This document shows positions 17,386-26,612 of a DNA stretch of 64,000 nt, in pieces; the stretch's first letter is position 1; every line of letters begins with the position of its first letter. The notes below the pieces were generated by a model. The model had not been told where the DNA came from. It did not search any database and saw only the letters and a program-made list of their open reading frames with translations. The position numbers were made by a program, and so were the translations under genes. The DNA is from Endobacterium cereale (lineage in GTDB: Bacteria > Pseudomonadota > Alphaproteobacteria > Rhizobiales > Rhizobiaceae). Location: assembly GCF_009617585.1 (NCBI RefSeq), contig NZ_WIXI01000051.1:310001-374000 (forward strand). The letters run 5' to 3'.

Positions 17386-18327
17386 TCAGGAGGCGAGCGC
17401 GACCTCTTCCATATCGACAGAAACCAGCCGGTCGCGGCCTCCACGCTTGGCCTCGTAAAGCCCCCTGTCAGCACAGGCCACCATATCGTCCAGGCGCGCA
17501 GCCCCAGCCGGCACCGTCACGATGCCGGCGCTGACCGTGAGGTTGATCGGCTCATGGCCTTCCCAACGAAATTCGATCTCGGTGAAACGGGCGCGGACGC
17601 GCTCAACCACCGACCTTGCCATGTCTGCCGGGCCCGGCAGACACAGAATGAATTCCTCGCCGCCCCACCGTCCAATGATGTCTTCAGCGCGAACCGTGCT
17701 GCGCAGAACATCCGAAAACCGAACGATCACCTCGTCACCGGCATCATGGCCGAACCGGTCATTGACGCTCTTGAAACCGTCGAGATCGAACAGTGTCACC
17801 GACACTTCCTTCTCACCCCCGGAAAAGAGATGGCGCGCCGCCTGTTCGCGGAAGGCGCGGCGGTTGAGAAGCCCGCTCAGGCTGTCGGTTTCCGCCAGTC
17901 GCTTCAGATCATTCTGGTAGCGCACATGGTCGCTGATATCGCGAACGACGGCAATCATCATCGGCTCTCCGGCAGCCGACGTGCGCAAAATGGTGATGCC
18001 GCAATGGATTTCAGAACCGTCCGCGCGGCGCCCGACCGTGTTGGCATCGCGCTGGCCCATGTATCGCGCATCGGCATTGCCGTGTTCAAAGCCGGAGACC
18101 AGCTTGTGGTGAAATGAATGCAGGCGTTCGGGCAGCAAAACATCGAGCGGCTTGTCCAGCAATTCGCCCGGCTTCCAGCCGAAAATCGCTTCCGCTGCGG
18201 GGTTACACAGACGGATCGTCCCATGGCTGTCGATACCAATGATGCCATCGGCAATTTCGAAGACGATCTTGCGATAAATATCCTGCGATGCCGGGATCAG
18301 TGAGGCAATCGATTCTCTTTTGGCCAT
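17386..18327 (-). CDS. Diguanylate cyclase with N-terminal PAS domain
   Basis: A 313-residue cytosolic enzyme predicted to make cyclic di-GMP from GTP. A PAS domain covers about residues 15-135 (GIIGIDSHGTIRLCNPAAEAIFGW). The GGDEF domain follows, with FDLDGFKSVNDRFGHDAGD and the active-site GGEEF at 222-226. An RAED I-site (213-216) lies five residues before it, so product inhibition is likely. ATG 18327 is chosen because the domain begins just after; an open frame extends to 18534 but looks non-coding. It is divergent from xdhC. Confidence 0.88.
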   Translation of the reverse strand: MAKRESIASLIPASQDIYRKIVFEIADGIIGIDSHGTIRLCNPAAEAIFGWKPGELLDKPLDVLLPERLHSFHHKLVSGFEHGNADARYMGQRDANTVGRRADGSEIHCGITILRTSAAGEPMMIAVVRDISDHVRYQNDLKRLAETDSLSGLLNRRAFREQAARHLFSGGEKEVSVTLFDLDGFKSVNDRFGHDAGDEVIVRFSDVLRSTVRAEDIIGRWGGEEFILCLPGPADMARSVVERVRARFTEIEFRWEGHEPINLTVSAGIVTVPAGAARLDDMVACADRGLYEAKRGGRDRLVSVDMEEVALAS

Positions 18328-18533
18328 GATATCTGCAGGAAACCTTCGCGGCCGCGCAGCAACACGGCACCGTATTTGACAATAGCCAAAACCTAGCGCG
18401 AAATTGCTGATAAATTTCCAACGCGCACGACTGGTTACTCTGCCGAGACCACCAGTATAACGCGTCAAAAACTGATACAGACGATACATACGGATATGGT
18501 GCAGACTGTCATTTGTGGTGCTACAGTCACACA

Positions 18534-19367
18534 ATGCAACCGTTGTCAGCCCTCGATTTCCTTGCTGAACATCCCCGATCTGTCCTCGTTGAAGTGACAG
18601 AAGCGAAAGGCTCGACGCCGCGTGATGCCGGTGCCTTCATGCTGGTTTCCAGGGATGCGATCTGGGGCACGATTGGCGGCGGCCAGCTGGAATATATGGC
18701 AATCGACAATGCTCACGCGTTTCTTTGCGGCAACGGGCTGCCCGAGATGAATATCCCGCTCGGGCCGGACATCGGCCAATGCTGTGGCGGCCGCACACGC
18801 CTCGCCTTCACGCCCATGACGCCGGTTCACGCCGAAAATCTGCGGCAGCGGCTCGAAGGCGAGCACCAGACGCTGCCGCACATTAGCCTGTTCGGCGCGG
18901 GTCATGTCGGCCGCGCACTTGCGCGCGCGCTCTGTCCCCTGCCCTTCAAACTAACCGTGGTTGAGACCCGCGCCGAAGAATTGCAGTCGCTTCCATCCGG
19001 CATCGGCAGCAGACTGACGGCACTACCGGAAGCGGAGGTGGCAAAAATGCCGGCAGGCAGCGCGGTCCTCATTCTCACGCATGACCATGCGCTTGATTTT
19101 CTCATCGCCCGCGCCGCTCTCGCTCGACAGGATCTTGCCTATGTCGGGATGATCGGCTCAGCCACCAAACGCGCGACATTTGCCCATTGGCTGAAACGCG
19201 AGGGCGAAGACGAAAGCCTGATGAGGCGTCTCACCCTGCCGATCGGCGGTAACGTCGTGCGCGACAAACGCCCGGAAGTGATCGCAGCACTGGTGGCCGC
19301 CGAACTGCTGACGGTTTACGCGGCACGACAGGAGATGAGATCAGAAAGGCAGGTCGCATATCCGTGA
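18534..19367 (+). CDS. xdhC: Xanthine dehydrogenase accessory protein XdhC
   Basis: Chaperone that binds the molybdenum cofactor, helps its sulfuration and inserts it into XdhB. The 277 residues show an N-terminal XdhC domain (VEVTEAKGSTPRDAGAFMLV, GTIGGGQLEYMA, GQCCGGRTRLAF) and a Rossmann-type C-terminal domain (SLFGAGHVGRALARAL, YVGMIGSATKRATF). ATG 18534 is used; a TTG at 18513 is also in frame. It is separated from xdhAB by three minus-strand genes yet on the same strand as the pathway. Confidence 0.93.
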   Translation: MQPLSALDFLAEHPRSVLVEVTEAKGSTPRDAGAFMLVSRDAIWGTIGGGQLEYMAIDNAHAFLCGNGLPEMNIPLGPDIGQCCGGRTRLAFTPMTPVHAENLRQRLEGEHQTLPHISLFGAGHVGRALARALCPLPFKLTVVETRAEELQSLPSGIGSRLTALPEAEVAKMPAGSAVLILTHDHALDFLIARAALARQDLAYVGMIGSATKRATFAHWLKREGEDESLMRRLTLPIGGNVVRDKRPEVIAALVAAELLTVYAARQEMRSERQVAYP

Positions 19368-19371
19368 GAGA

Positions 19372-19605
19372 TCATAACGGTCGCTGCGAATAGATAAGCC
19401 GGGCTGCCCGAAACGCGCCCTCCTCCTCCGGCCGCTCGCCGCGTCTGCCCCGGCCATCAGAAATCCCGATGTCGCGTTGCAGGTTTTCAGGCATCTCCTC
19501 CAGATCGAGAGGGAGAGCGCGGCGCTTTTGCGGATGGGACAAAAAACGGACGATATCGACATCCGGCCAAAACCGGATCAACGGCTGTCGCAGGATCGAA
19601 AACAT
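19372..19605 (-). CDS. Small protein with DUF1127-like core, unknown
   Basis: A 77-residue basic protein with a strong GAGGAGTG ribosome site before ATG 19605. Residues 35-50 (LDLEEMPENLQRDIGI) resemble the helical core of DUF1127 proteins, small regulators common in Rhizobiales, but the match is loose. The C-terminus is Arg/Glu-rich. It converges on xdhC with four bases between stops. Confidence 0.55.
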   Translation of the reverse strand: MFSILRQPLIRFWPDVDIVRFLSHPQKRRALPLDLEEMPENLQRDIGISDGRGRRGERPEEEGAFRAARLIYSQRPL

Positions 19606-19778
19606 GGTGTCACTCCTCGATTTCGGGCACAGGTATTCCCTCCGAAAAACCTGGGGTTTCCGGTCGCGGTGCCCTGCGGGAACCCCGCTTGCATTTGATG
19701 TTTGTGAGGATAAAGTGCGCCGAAAAGCGGCGTTAATCCAATCGAATTACCGTCTGCATGGATCAAGAGGACTTATCC

Positions 19779-20681
19779 ATGAAACTATCCCGGCAATTCC
19801 CGCTCAATGCGCTGCGCGTGTTCGAAGCGGCGGCACGGCTGCTGAGTTTCACAAAGGCGGGAGAGGAACTGGGGTTAACCCAGACGGCAGTCAGCTATCA
19901 GATCAAGCTGCTGGAAGACACGATCGGCGAGCCGCTTTTCCTGCGACGCCCGCGGCAGGTGATCCTGACCGACGCCGGAGAGCGGCTTGCTCCCAAGATC
20001 TCACAGGCGTTCGAGACAATTGGCGACGCCATTGCCAGCACCCGCAGTCAATCGGATGGCACGCTGATCATCCATACCACGGCGACCTTCGCCTCGCGTT
20101 GGCTTGCCCACCACATCGGCACGTTTCAGCTGGAAAACCCGCATATCGCCGTGCGCATGGAAACCTCGCAGGAGACGATCGACTTTTCCAAAACGGAAGC
20201 AGACGTGGCGATCCGCAGCAGCAAGAGCGGCATCTGGCCGGGGCTGCGTTCGCATTTCATGATGAAAAGCCATTTCACTCCGATGCTCAATCCAAAACTG
20301 GCGGAATCCGTGGGCGGCATAAATCATCCCGCAGACCTTCTCAAAGTCAGGATCATCGATGCCAGCGACCCCTGGTGGCGCCTGTGGTTTTTGGCTGCAG
20401 GTGTGACGGAAATCGATCTGGCGGCGCGACCGACAAGCCGCTTTGGCGGAATTCAGGCATTCGAGGCCGCGGCGGCGATCGCCGGACATGGCGTGGCCAT
20501 CCTGAAACCGGAATTTTACACGGACGACGTGGCGCTAGGCCGCCTCTACCAACCGTTCGATCTTTTGGCGAGTGACGGTTCCGACTACTGGTTCGCCTAT
20601 CCCGAAACCCGTCGCAATTCGCCAAAAATCCGCGCCTTTCGCGAATTCATGCGCAAGATGATGCCGACCTTCCGGGACTGA
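19779..20681 (+). CDS. LysR-family regulator, GcvA-like
   Basis: A 300-residue LysR-type transcription factor. The winged helix at the N-terminus reads PLNALRVFEAAARLLSFTKA, then GLTQTAVSYQIKLLE, typical of the GcvA/AmpR branch. The periplasmic-binding-protein-like effector domain follows (TTATFASRWL, VAIRSSKSGIWPG, GHGVAILKPEF). ATG 19779 has AGAGGAC at good spacing; an upstream ATG 19758 is weaker. Its place between xdhC and puuD suggests control of purine catabolism, but no binding site is proven. Candidate palindromes lie before puuD. Confidence 0.88.
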   Translation: MKLSRQFPLNALRVFEAAARLLSFTKAGEELGLTQTAVSYQIKLLEDTIGEPLFLRRPRQVILTDAGERLAPKISQAFETIGDAIASTRSQSDGTLIIHTTATFASRWLAHHIGTFQLENPHIAVRMETSQETIDFSKTEADVAIRSSKSGIWPGLRSHFMMKSHFTPMLNPKLAESVGGINHPADLLKVRIIDASDPWWRLWFLAAGVTEIDLAARPTSRFGGIQAFEAAAAIAGHGVAILKPEFYTDDVALGRLYQPFDLLASDGSDYWFAYPETRRNSPKIRAFREFMRKMMPTFRD

Positions 20682-20689
20682 GCGGAAAC

Positions 20690-21022
20690 TCAGTAACTCA
20701 TGTCCGGCGCATAAAAACAGCGCAGCGTATCCTCGTTGGGATAAAGGCAGATATGGTACTCGGAATCCTTCGAGCGCCGCGCCTCGCTCTGCCGCAGCCT
20801 GAAATCATGGTTGCGGGTAATCAGCCGATGGTCACCGGGGCCCAGAATGACCTCGTAGCCGCCCTTGACGATCCTGACGTTCTTTGTCGGGATCATCTGG
20901 CAATCGCCGGTATGATTGTCACCGTTGCAGCAATAGCTTTCGTATTTCCAGCCGGTATGCGCCTCGTGGGCCGCCGCACCGGATGCACATGCAATCATCA
21001 CACTCATCAGAATACTGCGCAT
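20690..21022 (-). CDS. Small secreted Cys-rich protein, unknown
   Basis: A 110-residue protein with a signal peptide of about 17 residues (MRSILMSVMIACASGAAA). The mature part has five cysteines: CCNGDNHTGDC, then C-containing EYHICLYPNE and LRCFYAPDMSY at the end. Rhizobial genomes hold many short proteins with this layout and no known function. ATG 21022 follows GGAGAATG. It converges on the LysR gene. Confidence 0.65.
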   Translation of the reverse strand: MRSILMSVMIACASGAAAHEAHTGWKYESYCCNGDNHTGDCQMIPTKNVRIVKGGYEVILGPGDHRLITRNHDFRLRQSEARRSKDSEYHICLYPNEDTLRCFYAPDMSY

Positions 21023-21100
21023 AAGCTCATTCTCCGTTGATGAACGCACCTCCGGTGAACTGCAATACTCAACCGCACCGGCTGCCTTGCACGAGAAATA

Positions 21101-21164
21101 TTAGCTGAGTCGAGTTAGCCGACTAATTGGCAAATCTTGCGATGCACAATTTATATTTGCGCAA
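21101..21164. promoter_or_regulatory. Cluster of short palindromes upstream of puuD
   Basis: TTAGCCGACTAA (21115-21126) is an inverted repeat, TTAGC is also repeated at 21101-21105, and TTGCGCAA (21157-21164) is a perfect 8-bp palindrome. They lie 140-205 bases before puuD, where a LysR-type activator could bind. This is inference from position only. Confidence 0.3.
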
Positions 21165-21305
21165 GCGCTAAAACACACGACCGCCAAAGCGGTTCCGCCA
21201 CCCTCGCATCTGGGGAGAGCGAAATCCCGCCCACGAATATCCCCTTCCCTCGCGACGTTTTTTTCCGCACTCTGTCGAAAAAGGGGAATAACTCGGGGAA
21301 CCCGA

Positions 21306-22535
21306 ATGTATGAATATGCCATAGCCTGGGAATGGCTGAGTTTTGCGGTACGCTGGCTGCACGTCATCACCGCCATCGCCTGGATCGGCTCGTCCTTCTA
21401 TTTCATTGCACTCGACCTTGGGCTGGTCAAACGCCCGCATCTGCCGCCCGGCGCCTATGGCGAGGAATGGCAGGTGCATGGCGGCGGCTTTTATCACATC
21501 CAGAAATATTTGGTCGCGCCGGCGCAGATGCCCGAACACCTGACATGGTTCAAATACGAGAGCTATTTCACCTGGGCTTCCGGTTTTCTGCTGCTCTGCG
21601 TGGTCTATTACGGCGGCGCCGACCTCTTCCTCATCGACCGCACGGTGCTGGCATTGGAGCCATGGCAAGCGATCTGTCTGTCGCTGGCCTCGCTCGGGGT
21701 CGGCTGGATCATCTACGACCAGCTTTGCAAATCACCACTCGGCAACAACACCTGGGGCCTGATGATCCTGCTTTACATCGTTCTCGTCGCGATGGCCTGG
21801 GGTTATACTCAGATCTTTACCGGTCGCGCCGCCTTCCTGCATCTGGGCGCGTTCACTGCGACGATCATGTCGGCCAATGTCTTTATGATCATCATTCCCA
21901 ACCAGAAGATCGTCGTCGCCGACCTCATCGCCGGCCGCACGCCGGATGCCAAATACGGCCGCATCGCCAAACAGCGCTCGCTGCACAACAACTACCTGAC
22001 GCTGCCTGTCATCTTCTTCATGTTGTCCAACCACTATCCATTGGCATTTGGCACGCAGTTCAACTGGGTGATCGCAGCTTTGGTTTTCCTGATGGGTGTG
22101 GCGATCCGGCACTGGTTCAACACCACCCACGCCCGCAAGGGAAAACCGACATGGACATGGCTGGTGACCGTTTTGCTGTTCATCGTCATCATGTGGCTGT
22201 CGACAGTGCCGAAAGTGCTGACCGGCGAAACAGAGACAAGCATGTCGCCGATCAGCCAAAAATTCGCATTCAACGCCCATTTCGAGGCGGCACGCGACAT
22301 CGTCACCAGCCGCTGCTCCATGTGCCATGCGGCGGAACCCGTGTGGGACGGCATCACCTTCACGCCGAAATCGGTGAAGCTGGAGACGGACGCTGAGGTT
22401 GCCGCCCATGCCCGCGAGATATACATCCAGGCGGGACGAAGCCACGCCATGCCGCCCGGCAATGTCACCGATCTCACGCTTGAGGAACGCAAGCTGCTGG
22501 TCGCGTGGTATGAAAGCAGCGTGGCAGCAAAATAG
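21306..22535 (+). CDS. puuD: Urate hydroxylase PuuD (membrane urate oxidase with cytochrome c domain)
   Basis: Oxidises urate to 5-hydroxyisourate and passes electrons to the respiratory chain rather than oxygen. The 409 residues contain an N-terminal membrane domain of about eight helices (WLHVITAIAWIGSSFYFIAL, the conserved GGGFYHIQKY, GNNTWGLMILLYIV) and a C-terminal cytochrome c domain with CSMCH at 337-341 and a likely Met ligand in HAMPPGN. This fusion is the alphaproteobacterial replacement for soluble UOX and HpxO. GuaD follows eight bases later. Confidence 0.95.
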   Translation: MYEYAIAWEWLSFAVRWLHVITAIAWIGSSFYFIALDLGLVKRPHLPPGAYGEEWQVHGGGFYHIQKYLVAPAQMPEHLTWFKYESYFTWASGFLLLCVVYYGGADLFLIDRTVLALEPWQAICLSLASLGVGWIIYDQLCKSPLGNNTWGLMILLYIVLVAMAWGYTQIFTGRAAFLHLGAFTATIMSANVFMIIIPNQKIVVADLIAGRTPDAKYGRIAKQRSLHNNYLTLPVIFFMLSNHYPLAFGTQFNWVIAALVFLMGVAIRHWFNTTHARKGKPTWTWLVTVLLFIVIMWLSTVPKVLTGETETSMSPISQKFAFNAHFEAARDIVTSRCSMCHAAEPVWDGITFTPKSVKLETDAEVAAHAREIYIQAGRSHAMPPGNVTDLTLEERKLLVAWYESSVAAK

Positions 22536-22543
22536 AGTTTTAG

Positions 22544-23854
22544 ATGACAAACACCCTGATCCGCGGACGCCTCCTGTCCTTCCATCGCGCGCCCCATTCG
22601 CTCACCGACAGCGATAGCTATTTGTATGAGCACGATGGCGGCCTGATGGTCGGCGAGGATGGCAGAATTTCCGCTATCGGTGATTATGCGACGGTGAAGG
22701 CCGGAGCAGCGGAGGATGTGATCGAGATCGATCACCGTCCACATCTGATCCTCCCGGGTTTCATCGACACGCATGTGCATTTCCCGCAGATGCAGGTGAT
22801 TGCGTCTTACGCCGCCAACCTGCTGGAATGGCTGAACACCTACACATTCCCGGAGGAATGCCGTTTTGTCGAAAGCGACCATGCGGCCCGCATCGCCACG
22901 CATTTTTATGACGAATTCTTGCGCCATGGCACCACGACCGCCGTCGCCTATTGTTCTGTCCACAAGGCCTCAGCCGACGCGTTTTTTGCCGAGGCGCTGA
23001 AGCGCAACATGTGCATGGTCGGCGGCAAGGTGATGATGGACCGCAACGCCCCGCAAGGCCTGCTCGACACGCCGGAAATGGGCTATGACGAGACGCGCGC
23101 GGTGATCGAACAATGGCACGGCAAGGGCCGCAACCACGTCGCCATCACCCCGCGTTTCGCCATCACCTCGACACCGGAACAGATGAAGGCGGCACAGGCT
23201 CTGGCGCAGGAATTTCCGGACCTGTTCATCCAGACCCATCTCTCGGAAAACCACGACGAGATCAAATACACCTGCGAGCTTTATCCCGAGGCGACCGACT
23301 ACACCGACATTTATGCCCGTTACGGTTTGCTCGGCAAAAAGACCCTTCTCGGCCACGCGATTCATCTGTCGGAACGCGAAATGGATGCGCTGTCTGAGGC
23401 AGGCAGCATCGCTGTCCATTGCCCGACGTCCAACCTGTTTCTCGGCTCCGGCCTCTTTCCGATGAAGGCGCTGATGCGGCGTGAAAAACCGGTGCGCGTT
23501 TCCGTCGCCACCGATATCGGCGGCGGTTCCAGCTATTCGATGCTGAAGACGATGGATGAGGCCTACAAGATCCAGCAATTGCTGGGCGAACGCCTCAACC
23601 CGCTGGAAAGCTATTACCTGATGACCAGGGGCAATGCCGAAGCGCTGTCGATGGAGGCGGATATCGGCACGTTGGACATCGGCTCCGTGGCCGATCTGGT
23701 CGTGCTCGATGCCGGATCGACGCCTGCCATGAAGTTGCGCATGGAAACGATCAAGACCCTGCCGGAAGAACTGTTTTTGCTACAGACCATGGGCGATGAT
23801 CGCGCCGTGGTGGAGACCTATGTGGCGGGCAAGGCAATGAAGCCCGCCGCCTGA
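22544..23854 (+). CDS. guaD: Guanine deaminase
   Basis: Amidohydrolase that converts guanine to xanthine and ammonia, feeding xanthine dehydrogenase. The 436 residues have the metal-binding HVH in FIDTHVHFPQMQV, the guanine-deaminase segment WLNTYTFPEE, QTHLSENHDEI, LLGHAIHLSE, HCPTSNLFLGSG and the metal Asp in VATDIGGGSSYSM. It lies directly behind puuD. The ribosome site is weak (TAGAG), so translation may be coupled to puuD. Confidence 0.95.
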   Translation: MTNTLIRGRLLSFHRAPHSLTDSDSYLYEHDGGLMVGEDGRISAIGDYATVKAGAAEDVIEIDHRPHLILPGFIDTHVHFPQMQVIASYAANLLEWLNTYTFPEECRFVESDHAARIATHFYDEFLRHGTTTAVAYCSVHKASADAFFAEALKRNMCMVGGKVMMDRNAPQGLLDTPEMGYDETRAVIEQWHGKGRNHVAITPRFAITSTPEQMKAAQALAQEFPDLFIQTHLSENHDEIKYTCELYPEATDYTDIYARYGLLGKKTLLGHAIHLSEREMDALSEAGSIAVHCPTSNLFLGSGLFPMKALMRREKPVRVSVATDIGGGSSYSMLKTMDEAYKIQQLLGERLNPLESYYLMTRGNAEALSMEADIGTLDIGSVADLVVLDAGSTPAMKLRMETIKTLPEELFLLQTMGDDRAVVETYVAGKAMKPAA

Positions 23855-23887
23855 CGACATATCCCGAAACCTCATGAGGGGAGCGTA

Positions 23888-24856
23888 ATGGCCGATGTCG
23901 TGGTAAAGCTTGAGGGGCCGGGCGGGCCGGAAAAACTGACTGTGACGGAGCAGGAACCGCTTCAACCGGGCAATGGTGAAATCCTCGTCCGCCACGAGGC
24001 GATCGGCATGAATTTCGTCGATATCTATCACCGCACCGGCGCTTACGCCCTCCCCGCCTATCCGGGCGTGATCGGCGTCGAGGGCGCCGGCATCGTCGAG
24101 GCGGTCGGTCCGGCGGTGACGGCAATCAGGACTGGCGACCGGATCGCCTACACCGCCACGCTCGGAGCTTATGCCACGCGGCGGATTTTGAAGGCGGAGA
24201 GAGCATTTTTGCTGCCGCAGGCGGTCGATAGCCGGACAGCTGCCGCCTCCATGCTGAAGGCAGCAACCGCCTATATGCTGCTTCACAAGACGGTATGCGT
24301 TGGCTCTGGCATGACGGTACTTGTGCATGCCGCAGCCGGCGGATTGGGTGCCATTCTTGTACGCTGGGCAAAAGATCTCGGCGCAATTGTTATCGGAACA
24401 GTCAGCACACCGGAAAAGGCGCACATTGCCCGCAGTCACGGGGCGGATCACCTTGTGATAGGTCGCAATGCAGATCTCGTCTCCGAAGTCCGCGCCCTGA
24501 CCGATGGCAAAGGTGTCGATGTTGTCTATGACGGGATCGGCGGCGATACTCTCGTGCAATCACTGCGCAGCCTGAAACCTTTCGGCAGGGCTGTCACGCT
24601 TGGTCAGGCGGCCGGGCCTGTTCCTCCGTTGAATGTCGAGGAACTGCGTCAGGGAAAGTCCCTCAGCCATGCCAGCGTCATCGCCTTCACCGCCGATCCG
24701 GCGAATTACCGGCAAGCCGGAGAAGCAGCCATCGCCGCCATCGCTCGCGGTCTGAGCAGCATTATTGCTGCCGACTACTCGCTCAATGACGTGCAGGAAG
24801 CCCACCGCACGCTAGAAAGCGGCAGGCTTGCCGGCAGCTTTCTGCTTCTACCCTGA
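23888..24856 (+). CDS. Quinone oxidoreductase (zinc-free MDR family)
   Basis: A 322-residue NADPH:quinone reductase-type MDR protein. GroES-like N-terminal half: RHEAIGMNFVDIYHRTGAY. Rossmann half: VLVHAAAGGLGAILVRWAK and YDGIGGDTLVQSL. The structural and catalytic zinc cysteines are absent, as in QOR/zeta-crystallin. It has a strong GAGGGGAG ribosome site 33 bases after guaD and may be co-transcribed with the urate pathway, whose PuuD step donates electrons to the quinone chain; that link is inference. Confidence 0.85.
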   Translation: MADVVVKLEGPGGPEKLTVTEQEPLQPGNGEILVRHEAIGMNFVDIYHRTGAYALPAYPGVIGVEGAGIVEAVGPAVTAIRTGDRIAYTATLGAYATRRILKAERAFLLPQAVDSRTAAASMLKAATAYMLLHKTVCVGSGMTVLVHAAAGGLGAILVRWAKDLGAIVIGTVSTPEKAHIARSHGADHLVIGRNADLVSEVRALTDGKGVDVVYDGIGGDTLVQSLRSLKPFGRAVTLGQAAGPVPPLNVEELRQGKSLSHASVIAFTADPANYRQAGEAAIAAIARGLSSIIAADYSLNDVQEAHRTLESGRLAGSFLLLP

Positions 24857-24879
24857 TTGCAGGAACATCCTTCGGCGGC

Positions 24880-24914
24880 AACGATACGGGCGCCTGAAAC
24901 TCGCTCGTATCGTT
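24880..24914. repeat. Inverted repeat between convergent genes, possible terminator
   Basis: AACGATACG (24880-24888) pairs with CGTATCGTT (24906-24914), and GCG/CGC extend the stem after one mismatch. It sits between the quinone oxidoreductase and the BCCT gene, which converge. There is no long T-run on either strand, so terminator function is only likely by position. Confidence 0.45.
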
Positions 24915-24929
24915 TGTTGACCGAGAGCG

Positions 24930-26612
24930 TTACGCTCCGATCGCCTTTGCCTCGTCTTCGGGATCGGCAACGATCACTGTCTCGATGCCCGCCTTTTCCC
25001 GTAGGCCATCACGATAGATTGCCTTGATCAGCGCCACGCACATCAAAAGCATGACCATGGAGAATGGCAGTGCGCCGATCACCATCGCTGTCTTAATCGC
25101 ATCCAGCCCGCCGACCAGCAGCAGAGCCGCCACCACGCCGCCGAGCGCCACGCCCCAGAAGATGATGTGCGGACGTGCCTTTGGCCCCTCATCGCCACCT
25201 GCATTGATCGTGTTGACGATCAGGATGGCGGAATCGACCGAGGTGACGAGATAGGTCAGGAGCAGGATGACGATCAGAACCGCCATCGCCCATGCTAGGA
25301 AAGGGAATGATGCCAGCAGAAGGTCGGTCATGACAAAGATCTTGGCGCCGTCGCCTGCCGCATTGATCGCGCCATTGGCGATGCCGGACATTTCCAGATC
25401 GATGGCAGTGCCACCCGCCCAGGCGAACCACACGAAACACATGAGCGAGGGCACGATCATCGCGCCGAGCACGAATTCGCGAATGGTGCGACCGCGCGAA
25501 ATGCGGGCAAGGAACAGGCCGACAAACGGCGCGAAAGCCACCCACCATGCCCAATAGAACACCGTCCAGGCGCCCTGCCATTTCGCCAGTCCATCGGCCG
25601 TCGTTGTTCCGTCAGGCTTCCAGATCGTCACGACCATCGCCGGCAGGGCCAATATGTATTCGAACATGCCGGTGAAAAAGGCAGCAGTACCGAACCATGT
25701 CGAGCCGAACAGGAAGAGAAAGGCCAGAAGGAAGATACTGAGACCCATGTTCAGGTTGGAAAGCCACTTGATGCCCTTGCCGACGCCTGAAAGGGCAGAC
25801 AGCGTCGAGGCGATCATGATGACGACGACGGACAGCAGAATGGCAAAAACCGAAGAACTGCCGTCAGCATTCTGCATCCACCCGCCAAATCCGATCCGGG
25901 TCATGCCGGCAATGAACTGTTCCACGCCGAAACCCAGCGTCTGGGCAACGCCGAGAATGGTGGCGACCACGGCAAACACGTCGACCGCATGACCGAGCGG
26001 ACCGGACAGCATCTTGCCGAACAACGGGGTCAGCGCCGAACGGATGGTCAGCGGCAGGCTGCGGCGATAGGCGAAAAAGGCCAGCGCCAGCCCGATGATG
26101 GCATAGGAAGACCACGCCGAAAAACCCCAGTGCAGGAAGGACCACTTATAGGCATTGCCGATATTGTCGGCGGCGCCCGCCTCGGCATGCCCGAGAATGA
26201 CATCGGGATTGTTGGCAAAATGATAGACCGGTTCCGCCACCGCCCATGTCAGCATGCCGACGCCGATGCCGGCGCCGAACATCATCGAGAACCACGAGAA
26301 ATTGGAAAATTCCGGGCGCTCCTCGTCATGGCCAAGCCGAAGCCTGCCAGCGGATGGCCACAGCGCCAATCCCACGCAGGCAGCCACGAAGACGGCCATG
26401 ACATAAAGATACCACGTGGCGAAATGAGCGAGGATATAACCGTTGAAGTCGTTGAGGACTTTCCCTGACTGGGCTGGAAAGATGACGGCCCACATGATGA
26501 GGATGCCAACGATGATCTTGGACGTCAAAGTCACGTCCATGCTGAATCCCTTGTAGAACCCCTTGTCTGCAGTCCGGATCGGCAGCGACGAGAGCGGTGG
26601 TTTCAATGGCAT
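24930..26612 (-). CDS. BCCT-family transporter (betaine/choline/carnitine type)
   Basis: A 560-residue, twelve-helix secondary transporter. The glycine-rich TM1' stretch reads GAGIGVGMLTWAVAEPVYHF. The family signature in TM8 reads WAWWVAFAPFVGLFLARISR, then GRTIREFVLG. The conserved pre-helix RTADKGFYKGFS is at the N-terminus. ATG 26612 is used (AGGGA six bases upstream); ATG 26540 also has a good site and would drop the RTADKGFYKGF stretch. The substrate is probably a quaternary amine used in osmoprotection or catabolism. It is divergent from lldD. Confidence 0.9.
   Translation of the reverse strand: MPLKPPLSSLPIRTADKGFYKGFSMDVTLTSKIIVGILIMWAVIFPAQSGKVLNDFNGYILAHFATWYLYVMAVFVAACVGLALWPSAGRLRLGHDEERPEFSNFSWFSMMFGAGIGVGMLTWAVAEPVYHFANNPDVILGHAEAGAADNIGNAYKWSFLHWGFSAWSSYAIIGLALAFFAYRRSLPLTIRSALTPLFGKMLSGPLGHAVDVFAVVATILGVAQTLGFGVEQFIAGMTRIGFGGWMQNADGSSSVFAILLSVVVIMIASTLSALSGVGKGIKWLSNLNMGLSIFLLAFLFLFGSTWFGTAAFFTGMFEYILALPAMVVTIWKPDGTTTADGLAKWQGAWTVFYWAWWVAFAPFVGLFLARISRGRTIREFVLGAMIVPSLMCFVWFAWAGGTAIDLEMSGIANGAINAAGDGAKIFVMTDLLLASFPFLAWAMAVLIVILLLTYLVTSVDSAILIVNTINAGGDEGPKARPHIIFWGVALGGVVAALLLVGGLDAIKTAMVIGALPFSMVMLLMCVALIKAIYRDGLREKAGIETVIVADPEDEAKAIGA

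Noticed and set aside
17386..18534. N-terminal extension of the diguanylate cyclase to 18534
   Set aside because: The extra 69 residues do not resemble a sensor or membrane domain and overlap the xdhC promoter and start region; ATG 18327 directly precedes the PAS domain.
19469..20575. A long plus-strand frame overlapping the LysR gene
   Set aside because: The frame at 19779-20681 has the LysR helix-turn-helix and effector domain; the overlapping frame has no motif.
24880..24914. Inverted repeat as a transposon end
   Set aside because: There is no second copy, no target duplication and no transposase nearby; a terminator or chance hairpin between convergent genes is simpler.
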